A stretch of DNA of 64,000 nt, taken from contig CANNFY010000001.1 of NCBI GenBank assembly GCA_947504045.1, positions 558,001 to 622,000 of the forward strand, read 5' to 3'. Source of the DNA: an uncultured Maribacter sp. Its GTDB lineage: Bacteria > Bacteroidota > Bacteroidia > Flavobacteriales > Flavobacteriaceae. Every line of letters begins with the position of its first letter. The stretch's first letter is position 1. This document shows positions 1 through 9,005 of the stretch, one piece after another. Made by a program: the position numbers and the translations under genes. The notes beneath the pieces were generated by a model, which did not search any database, was not told where the DNA came from, and saw only the letters and a program-made list of their open reading frames with translations.

Positions 1-1736
1 AGGTTGTAAAACGAACTAAAAATTTGTGGTTTAAAGCCTAATGCATTTCCAAATTCTATGAGGTTTTTTTGAGTATCTAGGTGTTTATTATTTCCCCAGA
101 ATGTTTTCCAACGTTTAATCTTTTGTTTTTGTTTTTTCTGAGACGCAACAAGAGCACCTATAGAGCTGTAATTTTTAAGTACACCTTTATTTTTGTTCTC
201 TTTTAAAAGGCCATAAATACTATCATTTATTTGTAATGCACTTTCTAAATTATTACCGTAAGCAGCTGCATAGATAGATTTTGAACCAATATCTGTTAGT
301 GCTTCTAAATTATTTCGAGCATTTAATAATACTTTAGGTTCGTAGTTCATCTTAGCAATATCTGTATTAAACAACACCTTATTATAGGTAAAAATGCTAA
401 CAACTAATGCTAAAGCTATACCAGAAAGAACAATTTTATTTTTATGAATTTGATATGATGCTACACGGTCTAAAATATTCTTTTTAGAAACCTTTTCTTT
501 CTTAGCCTTATATATTTGCGGAATTAATAGCAGAGCAAAAAACGATGCTCCTAAAACACTTATAGCTGCAAAAATACCAAGGTCTTGTAATGCTTGCGAT
601 TTTATAAATAGCAAACACAAAAAAGCACTAGCCGTAGTTACACTACTCATTAAAATTGATGGAGCAACATCTACATACAAACTTTTTATACTCTTATTGT
701 TTCTTATATGTGTAAGTATATGTAAAGAATAATCTAAGGTTACTCCTAAAAGCACAGAACCTATGCCTAATGATATTGCTGAAATTTTACCGCGCAATAA
801 ATATAAAATTGCAATAGATACTAATCCTCCAAAAACAGTTGGCAAAAAAAGAACAATAGGAACTGTAAGTTTACGATAAAAGAAAATAAGTATAACCAAA
901 AGTAGCGTTAATGCTATTCCTACTGTAAATTGAATATCTTTTTTAATTTGATTAGCATTTGCTACTGCAACTAAGGCTGCTCCAAAATATTCGCTGCTTA
1001 CTTTGCCTTTAAATTGTGCATTTAAATGGTCTTGTATTTTATATAACGATTTAGAAAAAACAGTGTTTTTATCTGTTTCACTAGAAGGATATTTTGGGGT
1101 TACAAAAAGTAATATATGCTGTTCATCTTTACTTAGTAAAAAACCGTCTTTTAATACAAAATCATCGCCAACACCTAAACTCTGTAGTTTTTTCATTGCT
1201 ATAAAAGAAAGGCCTAATGGGTCTTTTAAAATTGTTTTCTTAGCAACTATTCCTGTAGGAGAAATAAGGGTTTTATAATTTTGCTTAGTTATACTTTCTA
1301 AGCTATCTCTTGTAATTTTTTGTTCTATTATTTTATAATCCGATTCCTCTAAAAAAAGTGGTAAGTTTTCGTAAATAAAATCAATAGTATTAAAAATTGT
1401 AGTGTCCGAAATTTTGCCTTGAATATTTTTTATATAATCAGACTCCTTAGCTAAACTATCTAAAAAAGTGTTTGCATAGGCAGTAATATCAGAAACCTTA
1501 CTATTGGGTTCTCTTTTTATGTTTATGATAATTTTATCTGTAAACTTTACGGTCTGTAATACTTTTTGGTAGTCTTTATTATCGGTATTTACAGGAATAA
1601 GCTTTGTAATATCTTCCTCAAAAGTAATTTTACTTGCTACATACCCAAAAGCAACTAAAACAAATAATAAGACTATTAAGCCCACCACTTTATGGTTACG
1701 TATTTGTTTGTATATGTTGTATAGAAATTTACCCAT
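1..1736 (-). CDS. MMPL/RND-family exporter of the flexirubin locus (3' end cut by window edge)
   Basis: The ATG is at 1736 and the frame is open to base 1, giving about 578 residues without a stop; family members are usually about 750-850 aa, so the C-terminus is outside the window. One N-terminal membrane helix (about residues 18-38) is followed by a large periplasmic loop, then a block of helices containing GIGSVLLGVTLDYSLHI, typical of MMPL proteins, and the start of a second periplasmic loop. It overlaps the preceding glycosyltransferase by 8 nt (ATGGGTAA). MMPL proteins are constant members of aryl polyene clusters, where they are thought to move the lipid-like pigment across the inner membrane. 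That role is inferred from family and context. Confidence 0.9.
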   Translation of the reverse strand, partial: MGKFLYNIYKQIRNHKVVGLIVLLFVLVAFGYVASKITFEEDITKLIPVNTDNKDYQKVLQTVKFTDKIIINIKREPNSKVSDITAYANTFLDSLAKESDYIKNIQGKISDTTIFNTIDFIYENLPLFLEESDYKIIEQKITRDSLESITKQNYKTLISPTGIVAKKTILKDPLGLSFIAMKKLQSLGVGDDFVLKDGFLLSKDEQHILLFVTPKYPSSETDKNTVFSKSLYKIQDHLNAQFKGKVSSEYFGAALVAVANANQIKKDIQFTVGIALTLLLVILIFFYRKLTVPIVLFLPTVFGGLVSIAILYLLRGKISAISLGIGSVLLGVTLDYSLHILTHIRNNKSIKSLYVDVAPSILMSSVTTASAFLCLLFIKSQALQDLGIFAAISVLGASFFALLLIPQIYKAKKEKVSKKNILDRVASYQIHKNKIVLSGIALALVVSIFTYNKVLFNTDIAKMNYEPKVLLNARNNLEALTDIGSKSIYAAAYGNNLESALQINDSIYGLLKENKNKGVLKNYSSIGALVASQKKQKQKIKRWKTFWGNNKHLDTQKNLIEFGNALGFKPQIFSSFYN

Positions 1737-2898
1737 TATGGCTTACCAACTTTTTTTTCTCAAAAACAGTTAAAAATAAATATGCTGATAATCCAAATAA
1801 AATTGCACCTATAGTAGCTAAAGTTAAACTACCTACTATATAGGTTTTTAAATGCTTTAAACCTTCAAAATTAGTAGTCATTTCTTCTAAAGTGTAAGAA
1901 TAATATTCTCCTAACATAAATTGACCAACCTTAGAACTTGCATATAATACAAAAGGTATAAAAGGTGGCAAACTAATATTAGAAAAGGTAAATGCCAACA
2001 CTTTATTTAAATTTAAAAGAATAGCTAAAGAAATAACTATTACCGTATGTAAACCCCACAATGGAGAAAGGCCAATAAAAATTCCTAATGCTATAGAAAG
2101 TGCTTTTTTTCTTGGAGAATCGTTATTATGTAAAAAATCTTCCCTTATAAATCGTTTAAAGCCTTTTTTTTTAAAACGCCTGTATAAATCTCTTGGTTTT
2201 ATATATAATAATGCAATTAATACCAGCCATGTATTTAAAATACTTATTCTAGTAAAATCTTTAAAAGGTCTAAAATGCGATACTCTTTCCTCTTCGTTAT
2301 AGGTAATTTTAACTGGTAAATTTTTAACCAAAGTACCTCTCCATGCTGCTCTGACTATAATTTCTATTTCAAACTCGAACTTAGGAGTGTAAAATTTTAA
2401 ATCCATTAATTCTGCCAGCGGATATAGTCTAAAACCGCTTTGGGTATCTTTTAGTTTTACTCCTGTTTCAAACCAAAACCAAAAATTGGAAAATTTATTA
2501 CCAAAGCTACTTTTTTTAGGCACATCGGTCTGTCCCATATTACGAGCACCTATATAAAGAACATTTTTAGTTTCTTCTTTTTCTAGTGCATTAATAAAAA
2601 CAGGAATGTCTTCTGGAAAATGTTGCCCATCAGAATCTATAGTAATTGCATAGGTAAAACCTAACTCTAAGGCTTTTTTAAAACCTAGCTTTAAGGCGTT
2701 TCCCTTGCCTTTATTTTTTTCTAACTGTATACAAGTTAAGTGGCTAAACTCTTCTAATACCTGAGCAGTATTATCTGTAGAACCATCATTAATTATAATA
2801 ATATCTTGCGTATAAGCAAGCACCCCTAAAACAACTCTTTTTAAGGTTTTTTGATTATTATAGGTGGGGATAACTACACAGCATTTTAGCTGCTCCAT
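1729..2898 (-). CDS. Family 2 glycosyltransferase fused to a DUF2062 membrane domain
   Basis: 389 aa from the ATG at 2898; the open frame extends to a TTG at 2931, but the ATG lies directly before the GT2 fold. The N-terminal half is a GT-A glycosyltransferase: VVIPTYNNQKTL, NDGSTDN and DSDGQHFPED give the nucleotide- and metal-binding aspartates. The C-terminal part, with RKKALSIALGIFIGLSPLWG and further hydrophobic segments, is a DUF2062 domain of about four helices. The GT2-DUF2062 combination recurs in aryl polyene and flexirubin loci. It may glycosylate a lipid or the pigment; the acceptor is unknown. It heads a two-gene unit with the MMPL gene behind its own promoter at 2978-3008. Confidence 0.88.
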   Translation of the reverse strand: MEQLKCCVVIPTYNNQKTLKRVVLGVLAYTQDIIIINDGSTDNTAQVLEEFSHLTCIQLEKNKGKGNALKLGFKKALELGFTYAITIDSDGQHFPEDIPVFINALEKEETKNVLYIGARNMGQTDVPKKSSFGNKFSNFWFWFETGVKLKDTQSGFRLYPLAELMDLKFYTPKFEFEIEIIVRAAWRGTLVKNLPVKITYNEEERVSHFRPFKDFTRISILNTWLVLIALLYIKPRDLYRRFKKKGFKRFIREDFLHNNDSPRKKALSIALGIFIGLSPLWGLHTVIVISLAILLNLNKVLAFTFSNISLPPFIPFVLYASSKVGQFMLGEYYSYTLEEMTTNFEGLKHLKTYIVGSLTLATIGAILFGLSAYLFLTVFEKKKLVSHNG

Positions 2899-2977
2899 AG
2901 ACTCCTTTATAGATAATGTGTTTTCTACCAAAAATATATGCGTTGTGGGAGTCTTTTACAAAGACTTTAGTTTTGCA

Positions 2978-3008
2978 CAAAGATAACAATTGAAAATACT
3001 AAAACAAC
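2978..3008 (-). promoter_or_regulatory. Internal Bacteroidota-type promoter for the glycosyltransferase-exporter pair
   Basis: On the minus strand the -7 element TATCTTTG occupies 2985-2978, a perfect TAnnTTTG. A GTTG (-33 element, consensus TTTG) occupies 3008-3005, with a 19-nt spacer. Transcription would start near 2971, leaving a leader of about 70 nt before the ATG at 2898. The leader holds a 7-bp perfect hairpin, AGTCTTT-GTA-AAAGACT, at 2966-2950. The -33 part lies inside the end of the upstream gene. Confidence 0.6.
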
Positions 3009-3484
3009 TTCTTTTCAGAAGCATCAAAAAGAGAAGATTGTGCAACGTAATCTTTTACAAACTTCTTGATAGCCTTATTTGTGTTTTTTTTATAATGATC
3101 TATTAAGAATTGTTTGTCTTCTTCTATTTTACTCTTGTACTTTAAAATTTTTGGAGAATGCTCTTGCACACTTAAACGAAGGCAACGTATTTCTATATTT
3201 TTAGGGGCTTTCTCCACAGAAAACTCCAAATACTCTACACCTTTTTTAAAATACTCTTTTTTTTGTTTGATAGTTTTACTGTGCTTTGCTTTTAACGTAG
3301 CAGATGCCCCTTTATAGGCTACCAAAATTGGTTTACTTTCTTTAGTAATATTTTCTAGTGCAGTATATAGTTTTTCTGAAACCTCTTTACTATCGCTTGC
3401 TAATATAAAATTGTTCCTAATCTCCGATAAATTAAGACCAAGTAAACTAACCATTAAAAGTATTGAAGCTATAAACGACTTCAT
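2999..3484 (-). CDS. Small exported protein of the flexirubin locus, function unknown
   Basis: 161 aa with an N-terminal hydrophobic segment (residues 1-20) that looks like a Sec signal peptide. The rest is Lys/Glu-rich and probably helical, with no recognised domain or catalytic motif. The stretch around residues 75-115 (VEYLEFSVEKAPKNIEIRCL) hints at a helical-repeat protein. It begins 1 nt after the stop of the dehydratase gene and is the last gene before the internal promoter. Its place among envelope proteins (LolA-like carrier, lipoprotein, beta-barrel) suggests a periplasmic helper in pigment transport, but that is inference only. Confidence 0.75.
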   Translation of the reverse strand: MKSFIASILLMVSLLGLNLSEIRNNFILASDSKEVSEKLYTALENITKESKPILVAYKGASATLKAKHSKTIKQKKEYFKKGVEYLEFSVEKAPKNIEIRCLRLSVQEHSPKILKYKSKIEEDKQFLIDHYKKNTNKAIKKFVKDYVAQSSLFDASEKKLF

Positions 3485-3485
3485 A

Positions 3486-3854
3486 TTAGCTTACTATTTT
3501 AAAAGTTGCACTTAATTTTAACGCTAGAGTGTCTTCAAAAAAAGTAGTGTTTTTTACTTTTATTACTCCTTCCTCTTCTTTAAGGTTTAAAGTCAGTTTT
3601 AGCCTATCATTTTTTTCAGGGTTAATAATTGCCATAAATTTAATATTAGAAGATACCGATAAGAACAACTGTTTTTCTGTTGCTTTTTCTGTAAGTTCTT
3701 TTATTATCTGGATCATACAAACGCCTGGCATAACAGGGTTACCAGGAAAATGACCTTTAAATATATCGTGTTCTTTATATATTTTTATAGTAGCATTTAC
3801 TACATTTTCTTCATTTGTAAAATTCTCTATACTATATAGTCCTTCTATCAACAT
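3486..3854 (-). CDS. Hotdog-fold 3-hydroxyacyl-ACP dehydratase subunit (His-only, ApeI/FabZ-like)
   Basis: 122 aa with the FabZ active-site stretch GHFPGNPVMPGVCMIQ. The catalytic His is His35; the residue 14 places later, Glu in FabZ, is Gln49. In FabZ the His of one subunit works with the Glu of the other. Two other hotdog proteins in this operon (15702-16151 and 16158-16595) keep the Glu region but lack the His, which suggests this one works in a heterodimer, as described for ApeI:ApeP in aryl polyene synthesis. It would dehydrate beta-hydroxyacyl-ACP to give the conjugated polyene. It lies 3 nt after the preceding beta-barrel gene. Confidence 0.85.
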   Translation of the reverse strand: MLIEGLYSIENFTNEENVVNATIKIYKEHDIFKGHFPGNPVMPGVCMIQIIKELTEKATEKQLFLSVSSNIKFMAIINPEKNDRLKLTLNLKEEEGVIKVKNTTFFEDTLALKLSATFKIVS

Positions 3855-3857
3855 ATT

Positions 3858-4466
3858 TTAAATCTTAAATTTATACGCAATTCCTACTTGAAAAACGTTG
3901 TTTAAACTTGGGTTACCAGAATCGTTTTCATCCTCCGTATCAGAATACCAAAAGTAATCGTCAAACAAATCTATATTAATTAATCCTTGTTTATATCTTG
4001 CTTCAATAATTAATCCGAACGGAAATTCATATCCAATTCCAAAAAACAAAGATAGGTCTACCGGAGTTACATCTGAGTCATCTGTACCGCCATTAATCAG
4101 ATTAATAAAATTGTTATCAAAATCAAAATCGATGCTAGGTCCTAAAATAAAATGTAAGCCTTGTTTAGGAATTACATAAAATTTATTTGCAGCTGCTATA
4201 GATATATAATTAATATTTAAATCTTCTTGATTAAAAGAAGATTCGCCACCTTGGTTAGAAAAACTTATTTCTGGTTGTAAGGCATAAAAATCTGACAACC
4301 TTACATCTAAAAAAACAGCTCCATTTAGTCCTATTTTATTTTCTAAATTGGTATTAGATATATTTGCGCTATTTAATCCTAAACGTATTCCAGGGTTTAC
4401 TCTAGACTGAGCAAAACCTAGTATAGAAAAACTAAAAAACAGAATTAGAAAAAGTATTTTTTTCAT
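3858..4466 (-). CDS. PorT-like outer-membrane beta-barrel protein
   Basis: 202 aa with a clear signal peptide (hydrophobic residues 4-18, cleavage after GFA). The mature part has the alternating pattern of a small outer-membrane barrel: NPGIRLGLNSANIS, ALQPEISFSNQG, LHFILGPSIDF and GIGYEFPFGLIIEARY, ending in a short strand VGIAYKFKI with an aromatic near the C-terminus. This matches the OMP_b-brl_2 group common in Flavobacteriaceae. Position 2 nt after the lipoprotein gene places it among envelope functions of the pigment locus. It could be an outer-membrane partner for flexirubin deposition, but I see nothing specific. Confidence 0.8.
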   Translation of the reverse strand: MKKILFLILFFSFSILGFAQSRVNPGIRLGLNSANISNTNLENKIGLNGAVFLDVRLSDFYALQPEISFSNQGGESSFNQEDLNINYISIAAANKFYVIPKQGLHFILGPSIDFDFDNNFINLINGGTDDSDVTPVDLSLFFGIGYEFPFGLIIEARYKQGLINIDLFDDYFWYSDTEDENDSGNPSLNNVFQVGIAYKFKI

Positions 4467-4468
4467 AA

Positions 4469-5077
4469 TTAAATTCCTTTTAAATGTATTTTTAATTTAA
4501 TGTTTTTATGCTCTATTAGTATTTGTTGTGCAATGCTATTTTTACTATTGGAAAAGTAGTACACCACTTTTTCTTTTCCATTATCTACTCTTACAATTTT
4601 TGTTAAAGTAGTAGAATCGTAAAAATAAAAATGTGTTTTATCTAATACTTTTGTTTCTTGAATTTTTACGTTTTGCTTTAAAAAATTTGCTCTACTATAA
4701 TTATACTCTTTTAGTAAGCTAGTAAAATCTCTTTGCAGGGTATTAAGAATAATTTTCTTATTCATATCTTCCAAAATATGATTTACTTTAAAAGTATTTT
4801 TATAAAATGAAAAATCGAAAATCTTATTTCCCATTTCTGTAGTAAAAACCAATCGGTGTTCTTGATCTGAAATTTTTTTTATAATAACAATTCCAGAAAA
4901 CTTTTTTTTATAAAACTCCAAATTAGCCTTATAAACATAATCTTTTGTTACATTAGAAAAATAAGGATTATAAACTTGTGTTGTGTTTATTTCACTTTTT
5001 ACAAAGTTATTTTTTTTTGGATAACTTACACAAGAAACCATAATTAACAAGCTAATACTACTGAGCAAATACCGCAT
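4469..5077 (-). CDS. Lipoprotein of the flexirubin locus, function unknown
   Basis: 202 aa beginning with a lipoprotein signal; LLIMVSC is the lipobox, so Cys16 would be lipidated. The body is beta-rich and polar (IVIIKKISDQEHRLVFTTEMG, THFYFYDSTTLTKIVRV), resembling small outer-membrane lipoproteins that accompany LolA-like carriers. Its start overlaps the LolA-like gene by 20 nt, implying translational coupling. Aryl polyene clusters of Proteobacteria also have a lipoprotein beside their LolA-like protein; this may be the counterpart, but I recognise no specific family. Confidence 0.75.
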   Translation of the reverse strand: MRYLLSSISLLIMVSCVSYPKKNNFVKSEINTTQVYNPYFSNVTKDYVYKANLEFYKKKFSGIVIIKKISDQEHRLVFTTEMGNKIFDFSFYKNTFKVNHILEDMNKKIILNTLQRDFTSLLKEYNYSRANFLKQNVKIQETKVLDKTHFYFYDSTTLTKIVRVDNGKEKVVYYFSNSKNSIAQQILIEHKNIKLKIHLKGI

Positions 5078-5681
5078 CTGGAATTACTTTATTTATTTCT
5101 CGATTAGAAAAAATAATCTGCGTATAATCATTAGAAGGCTCTACCATTTTTAATTCCAAAACATCGCCATTACTATTAAAAGTAATGTGAAAAACTTTTA
5201 TAAAATCGGATAGCTTAGGGTCTTTAGGTGCAAAATGTACCTCGCTATTTTTATCTTTCTTAAAATAAGTAATAGCAAAATAATCGGTATTAAACATATC
5301 GCCTTTTATACTTGCTGCAATAAGTGTATTTAACTCTTTAAATAATTTATTGGAACCAATATCTACATTACTTTTATCGCCTTCATTATTTATATATAAA
5401 GTTTCACCTTTAAATAATACAGAATAAGCAAAAGGCTTTACATATTCCCATTTTACCGTATTTGGAGCTTTAAAATATAACTTTCCGGTAGATTCTATAT
5501 CATTAGACAAAAAATCTAAATGCTTGTATTGTGTAAAATTACTAGATATAGATTGGGTTTTATCTGCTGTATTTTTTACTTTGCTCTTTAACACCTCGGC
5601 CTCTTGATGGCTCATTTTTGTTTGTGCTGTAGCAACTGTTCCTAAAGCAATAAAAAAAATAAAATATACGATCTTATTCAT
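5058..5681 (-). CDS. LolA-like periplasmic lipid/lipoprotein carrier
   Basis: 207 aa with a signal peptide ending near ATAQ (residue 20). The mature sequence follows the LolA fold: SISSNFTQYKHLDFL, STGKLYFKAPNTVKWEYVKPFAYSVLFKGETLYINNEG and a late ITFNSNGDVLELKM. The segment G-x-L-Y-F-x-x-P matches the LolA pattern. Aryl polyene and flexirubin clusters encode a dedicated LolA-like protein, thought to shuttle the hydrophobic product or an intermediate across the periplasm. It overlaps the deacetylase by 8 nt and the next lipoprotein by 20 nt. Confidence 0.87.
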   Translation of the reverse strand: MNKIVYFIFFIALGTVATAQTKMSHQEAEVLKSKVKNTADKTQSISSNFTQYKHLDFLSNDIESTGKLYFKAPNTVKWEYVKPFAYSVLFKGETLYINNEGDKSNVDIGSNKLFKELNTLIAASIKGDMFNTDYFAITYFKKDKNSEVHFAPKDPKLSDFIKVFHITFNSNGDVLELKMVEPSNDYTQIIFSNREINKVIPDAVFAQ

Positions 5682-6450
5682 ACGCTAATATATCTAGCAA
5701 TTTATTTACAGTTATAGACTGCATTTTTTTCTGTTGTAAAAATAACAATAACTGTTCCAAAACCGCTACGCTTTTAGCACTTGTATCATGTAAAAGAATA
5801 ATATCGCCTTTTTTTAAGTTTCTGGTTATTCTACGCAACACCATATTTTTTGACCTTTTGGTAGTATCTAAAGAACGAACACTCCATCCTATTGAAATTA
5901 AATTAACTTCTTTTAAAGCTTTTTTAATTCTAGGATTTGTTACCCCAAAAGCTGGCCTATATAAACGTAATTTTTTATTAAAAATAGATTTTACAAGAGC
6001 ATTTGTTTGCTCTAATTCTTGCTTAACTTTTTTAGTGCTTAAAAAACCAAAATTACGCGTATGTGAGTATGTATGATTACCTATTGTATGGCCTTCTTTT
6101 AATATTCTATCAGCAATAGCTTGGTTCTCTTTTATATGTTTACCTACGCAAAAAAAAGTGGCTTTTGCATTATATTTTTCTAATAGTTCTAAAACCTGAG
6201 GCGTAAATTCTGGATGCGGACCATCATCAAAAGTAATTGCGACCTTGTTTTCTGCTATATTTTGATTTTTATGGTGCGATTTGATATGATAATTCCATTG
6301 TATAAAGAAAGAGCCACAAACAGTAATAGCAAACCATATAAAAGCGATAATACCATATAAAAAAAGAGGTATTGAAAACCAATAATTTAAAATAAGTAAT
6401 ACACCGAAAAGTACAATTACAATTCTATTTATAACGCCAAACCTTAGCAT
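5674..6450 (-). CDS. NodB-type polysaccharide deacetylase family protein, membrane anchored
   Basis: 258 aa. Two N-terminal hydrophobic segments (about residues 8-50) are followed by a NodB domain: VAITFDDGPHPEFTP supplies the catalytic Asp and the first metal Asp, and IGNHTYSHTR the two metal-binding His. Later motifs RLYRPAFG and DIILLHD are also typical. Such enzymes remove N- or O-acetyl groups from sugars. Its presence in a pigment operon suggests that a sugar or an ester in the final product or its lipid carrier is trimmed. It overlaps the upstream KS-like gene by 7 nt and the LolA-like gene by 8 nt. Confidence 0.88.
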   Translation of the reverse strand: MLRFGVINRIVIVLFGVLLILNYWFSIPLFLYGIIAFIWFAITVCGSFFIQWNYHIKSHHKNQNIAENKVAITFDDGPHPEFTPQVLELLEKYNAKATFFCVGKHIKENQAIADRILKEGHTIGNHTYSHTRNFGFLSTKKVKQELEQTNALVKSIFNKKLRLYRPAFGVTNPRIKKALKEVNLISIGWSVRSLDTTKRSKNMVLRRITRNLKKGDIILLHDTSAKSVAVLEQLLLFLQQKKMQSITVNKLLDILAYE

Positions 6451-7508
6451 TGCTTTAGTAAAGTGAAGCTATGGTTTTCTCCCCTATACTGGTTGTACAA
6501 TAAAATAGTTTTTAAAGCGCTTGTTTTCTTTTGGTTTAATTTAACTACTTCAGGAATAGATTGGGTTTTAAGTATTTTGCCTCCCAACCAAAATGCAAAA
6601 GATGATGCGGTATTATATTCACCGCTTAAATGTTTATAATACACTTGTTGTGTATTTGCAAAAATACCTTCTGATAGTAAATTATAGTACCCATCAAAAT
6701 CTACATCGCCATTATTACCTAAAACAACAGCGTCTATTTCAGATACATTAGAACCGTTTTCTTCTAAAAAGGCAACTATTTTATTTTCTAAATTTTCTTT
6801 AGACAATGTATTTAGCGTTTCTACAGCTATAACTTGCGCATAAGAACTTTCTTGTTGTTTGGTAGAAAGCATAAAAAAACCAGCTCCTTCTCCAAAAATT
6901 GCTCCAGAAGTGTTACTCTCTAATAAAGAAGATGTATCTGTATTTTCTTCTTTAACAAAGCCTATTAATTGATGAATTTTAACTGTATGCGGTGCATTTT
7001 CGTCTACTCCTCCAACTAATATATTTTCTTCCTCGCCTAAAGTTAACTGCAATTGCGCATCTAACAAAGCCGACTCAAAAGATGCGCCAGAATGTACGTA
7101 TGTAAAATTATACCCTTTACATTGTATACCTAAAGCTATTTGACCACCAACTGTATTGTGTGTAGATTGTATAAATGAAGTTGGAGTTAAAAACTCCTCT
7201 TTATTATCTATTAATTTGCTTAAGAATTTTTCGGAATCTATTAAACACCCCATTCCTGTTCCTGTAATAATAGCATCTACATTTTCTAGCTGTGCTTCTT
7301 TCATAGCTATATTAGAAGCTACTACACCCATTTTTACTCCTAAAGCCATTCTACGAGCTGCGCCGCCAGAAATATAGTCTTTATAAACAGGGTTTATAAC
7401 AGGAATAACCCTATCATTATAAGTAATTACCTCCTCTAAAAACTTTGAATTATCAAAAGTATTTTGAGCAGAAATAACACCACAACCGTTTATAAAAACT
7501 TTTTTCAT
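6444..7508 (-). CDS. Chain-length-factor-like ketosynthase lacking all catalytic residues
   Basis: 354 aa with a thiolase/FabF-like fold (MKKVFINGCGVISAQ, VDAIITGTGMGCLIDSEKF). All three active-site positions are changed: the Cys position reads HSGASF (Ala142), the first His motif is LGNNGDVD, and the K...GH motif reads KHLSGEYNTAS with Glu instead of His. This is the picture of a chain length factor, the inactive half of a KS-CLF heterodimer in type II polyketide synthases. It overlaps the active KS gene (7508-8704) by a single base, so the two are translationally coupled and probable partners. Confidence 0.85.
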   Translation of the reverse strand: MKKVFINGCGVISAQNTFDNSKFLEEVITYNDRVIPVINPVYKDYISGGAARRMALGVKMGVVASNIAMKEAQLENVDAIITGTGMGCLIDSEKFLSKLIDNKEEFLTPTSFIQSTHNTVGGQIALGIQCKGYNFTYVHSGASFESALLDAQLQLTLGEEENILVGGVDENAPHTVKIHQLIGFVKEENTDTSSLLESNTSGAIFGEGAGFFMLSTKQQESSYAQVIAVETLNTLSKENLENKIVAFLEENGSNVSEIDAVVLGNNGDVDFDGYYNLLSEGIFANTQQVYYKHLSGEYNTASSFAFWLGGKILKTQSIPEVVKLNQKKTSALKTILLYNQYRGENHSFTLLKQC

Positions 7509-8704
7509 TATTTAGAAAATATTACAGTGGAACAATTTCCTCCAAACCCTAAAGAGTTGGATAAAACCGTATTTAATTCTTTTTCTTTAAGTTCTTTTTG
7601 AGGCGTTATAGCAAACTCCTTCATTGGAGTTTTAAAATTTAAATTTGGAAATATAACATTATTCTGAAGCGCTAAAATAGAGTATACTGCCTCTATACCA
7701 CCTGCTGCTGCTAAAGTATGCCCTGTATAAGGCTTTGTTGAGCTAAAATCTGGAACAGCATTTTTAAAAACCCTTAATATGGCTCTACCTTCAGACAAAT
7801 CGTTATTTCCAGTAGCAGTGCCATGTGCATTTATATAATCTATTGCATCTGCTTTTATATTAGCCACTTTTAGTGCTTTTTGCATTGCCAAAGTAGCTCC
7901 ATCTCCATTTTCAGAAGATGCTGTTTGGTGGTAAGCATCATTAGCATTACCATAGCCTTTTACATAAGCTAAAACTTTTTTATTCTCTTTTTCTACTATA
8001 GCATCAGACTCTAAAACTAAAAAAGCTGCTGCTTCTCCTAAATTTAGACCTTTTCTATTTTCATCAAAAGGAGTATTATAAGTATCCGACAAAATCATTA
8101 AGGTTTTAAAACCATTAATGGTAAATTTAGATAAGCAATCTGCACCACCAACTACAACACGATCTAATTTTCCTGCCTTTATAAGTCGGGCACCATACAT
8201 TATGGCATTTGCTGCCGATGAACATGCAGTACTAATAGTTGTAACTAAGCTTTCTTTAATACCTAACTCTTCTGCTATTTTCTGGGTAGAATCTCCTGCA
8301 TGGTGGCCTTCTATATATTTTCTATTCGCATCACTTTCTAGATAGTCATAATAATACTTCTCTGTCATATCCATTCCGCCAACACTAGTTGCCGAAATTA
8401 ATCCAGTTTTGTGCGCCGTAATATCTAGAATATTAGCATTTGCTATTGCTTCTTTAGCTGCTACCAGCCCTAAAAGAGCTGTTCTAGAATAGTTATTGTT
8501 TAATGGTATTCCTAATTGTTCTTCTAACTCTTTATTAGTTAAAGTAATTTCTCCAACCATTATTGCATTCTTATGAATAGTGTCTAATTTAGAAATTCTA
8601 TAAATTCCTTTGTTGCCAGAAATTAAAGAATTATAGTTTTCTTCTACATTGTTTCCAATCGCAGAAATAATTCCCATTCCAGTTATTGCAACTCCTTTAC
8701 TCAT
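7508..8704 (-). CDS. Beta-ketoacyl-ACP synthase (FabF-like) of the polyene PKS
   Basis: 398 aa, the usual FabF length. The catalytic set is intact: Cys161 in ISTACSSAAN, His294 in INAHGTATGNND, Lys324 and His329 in STKPYTGHTLAAAGG. It should catalyse decarboxylative Claisen condensation of malonyl-ACP with the growing aryl polyene chain. Directly downstream, overlapping by one base, is the KS-like gene without catalytic residues, suggesting a KS-CLF pair that sets chain length. An ACP gene lies 38 nt upstream. Confidence 0.93.
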   Translation of the reverse strand: MSKGVAITGMGIISAIGNNVEENYNSLISGNKGIYRISKLDTIHKNAIMVGEITLTNKELEEQLGIPLNNNYSRTALLGLVAAKEAIANANILDITAHKTGLISATSVGGMDMTEKYYYDYLESDANRKYIEGHHAGDSTQKIAEELGIKESLVTTISTACSSAANAIMYGARLIKAGKLDRVVVGGADCLSKFTINGFKTLMILSDTYNTPFDENRKGLNLGEAAAFLVLESDAIVEKENKKVLAYVKGYGNANDAYHQTASSENGDGATLAMQKALKVANIKADAIDYINAHGTATGNNDLSEGRAILRVFKNAVPDFSSTKPYTGHTLAAAGGIEAVYSILALQNNVIFPNLNFKTPMKEFAITPQKELKEKELNTVLSNSLGFGGNCSTVIFSK

Positions 8705-8742
8705 AAGTTTTTAAAAAAGAATACACCCTATTTATAAGATAC

Positions 8743-9000
8743 TTATTTAGAACTATTGGCTGTAATATAAGTAGCCATAGTTTCTATAGATTCAAAGATT
8801 TTTTTTCCTTCTTTTGGATCCGATAATTTAATACCATAATCTTTATCTAACATTACAATAAGCTCTAAAGCATCTATAGAATCTAAGCCTAAACCTTCTC
8901 CAAATAAAGGATCACTATCTGCAATTTCATCTACAGAAACATCTTCTAAGTTTAGTTGCTCTATAATTTTATTTTTTAACTCTTCTTTTAACGCTTCCAT
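8743..9000 (-). CDS. Acyl carrier protein
   Basis: 85 aa, acidic and helical. The phosphopantetheine attachment serine is Ser41 in GLGLDSIDALEL, the classical DSL/DSI motif. It would carry malonyl and polyene intermediates for the neighbouring ketosynthases. A second ACP is encoded at 19547-19789; aryl polyene systems usually use two ACPs, and dialkylresorcinol synthesis also has its own, so the two may serve separate branches. Start at ATG 9000, 5 nt after the preceding gene. Confidence 0.94.
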   Translation of the reverse strand: MEALKEELKNKIIEQLNLEDVSVDEIADSDPLFGEGLGLDSIDALELIVMLDKDYGIKLSDPKEGKKIFESIETMATYITANSSK

Positions 9001-9005
9001 TATAT

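Noticed and set aside
2950-2966. Rho-independent terminator between the exported protein and the glycosyltransferase
   Set aside because: On the minus strand the stem AGTCTTT-GTA-AAAGACT is followed by CCCAC rather than a T-run; it lies downstream of the promoter and is better seen as a leader hairpin.
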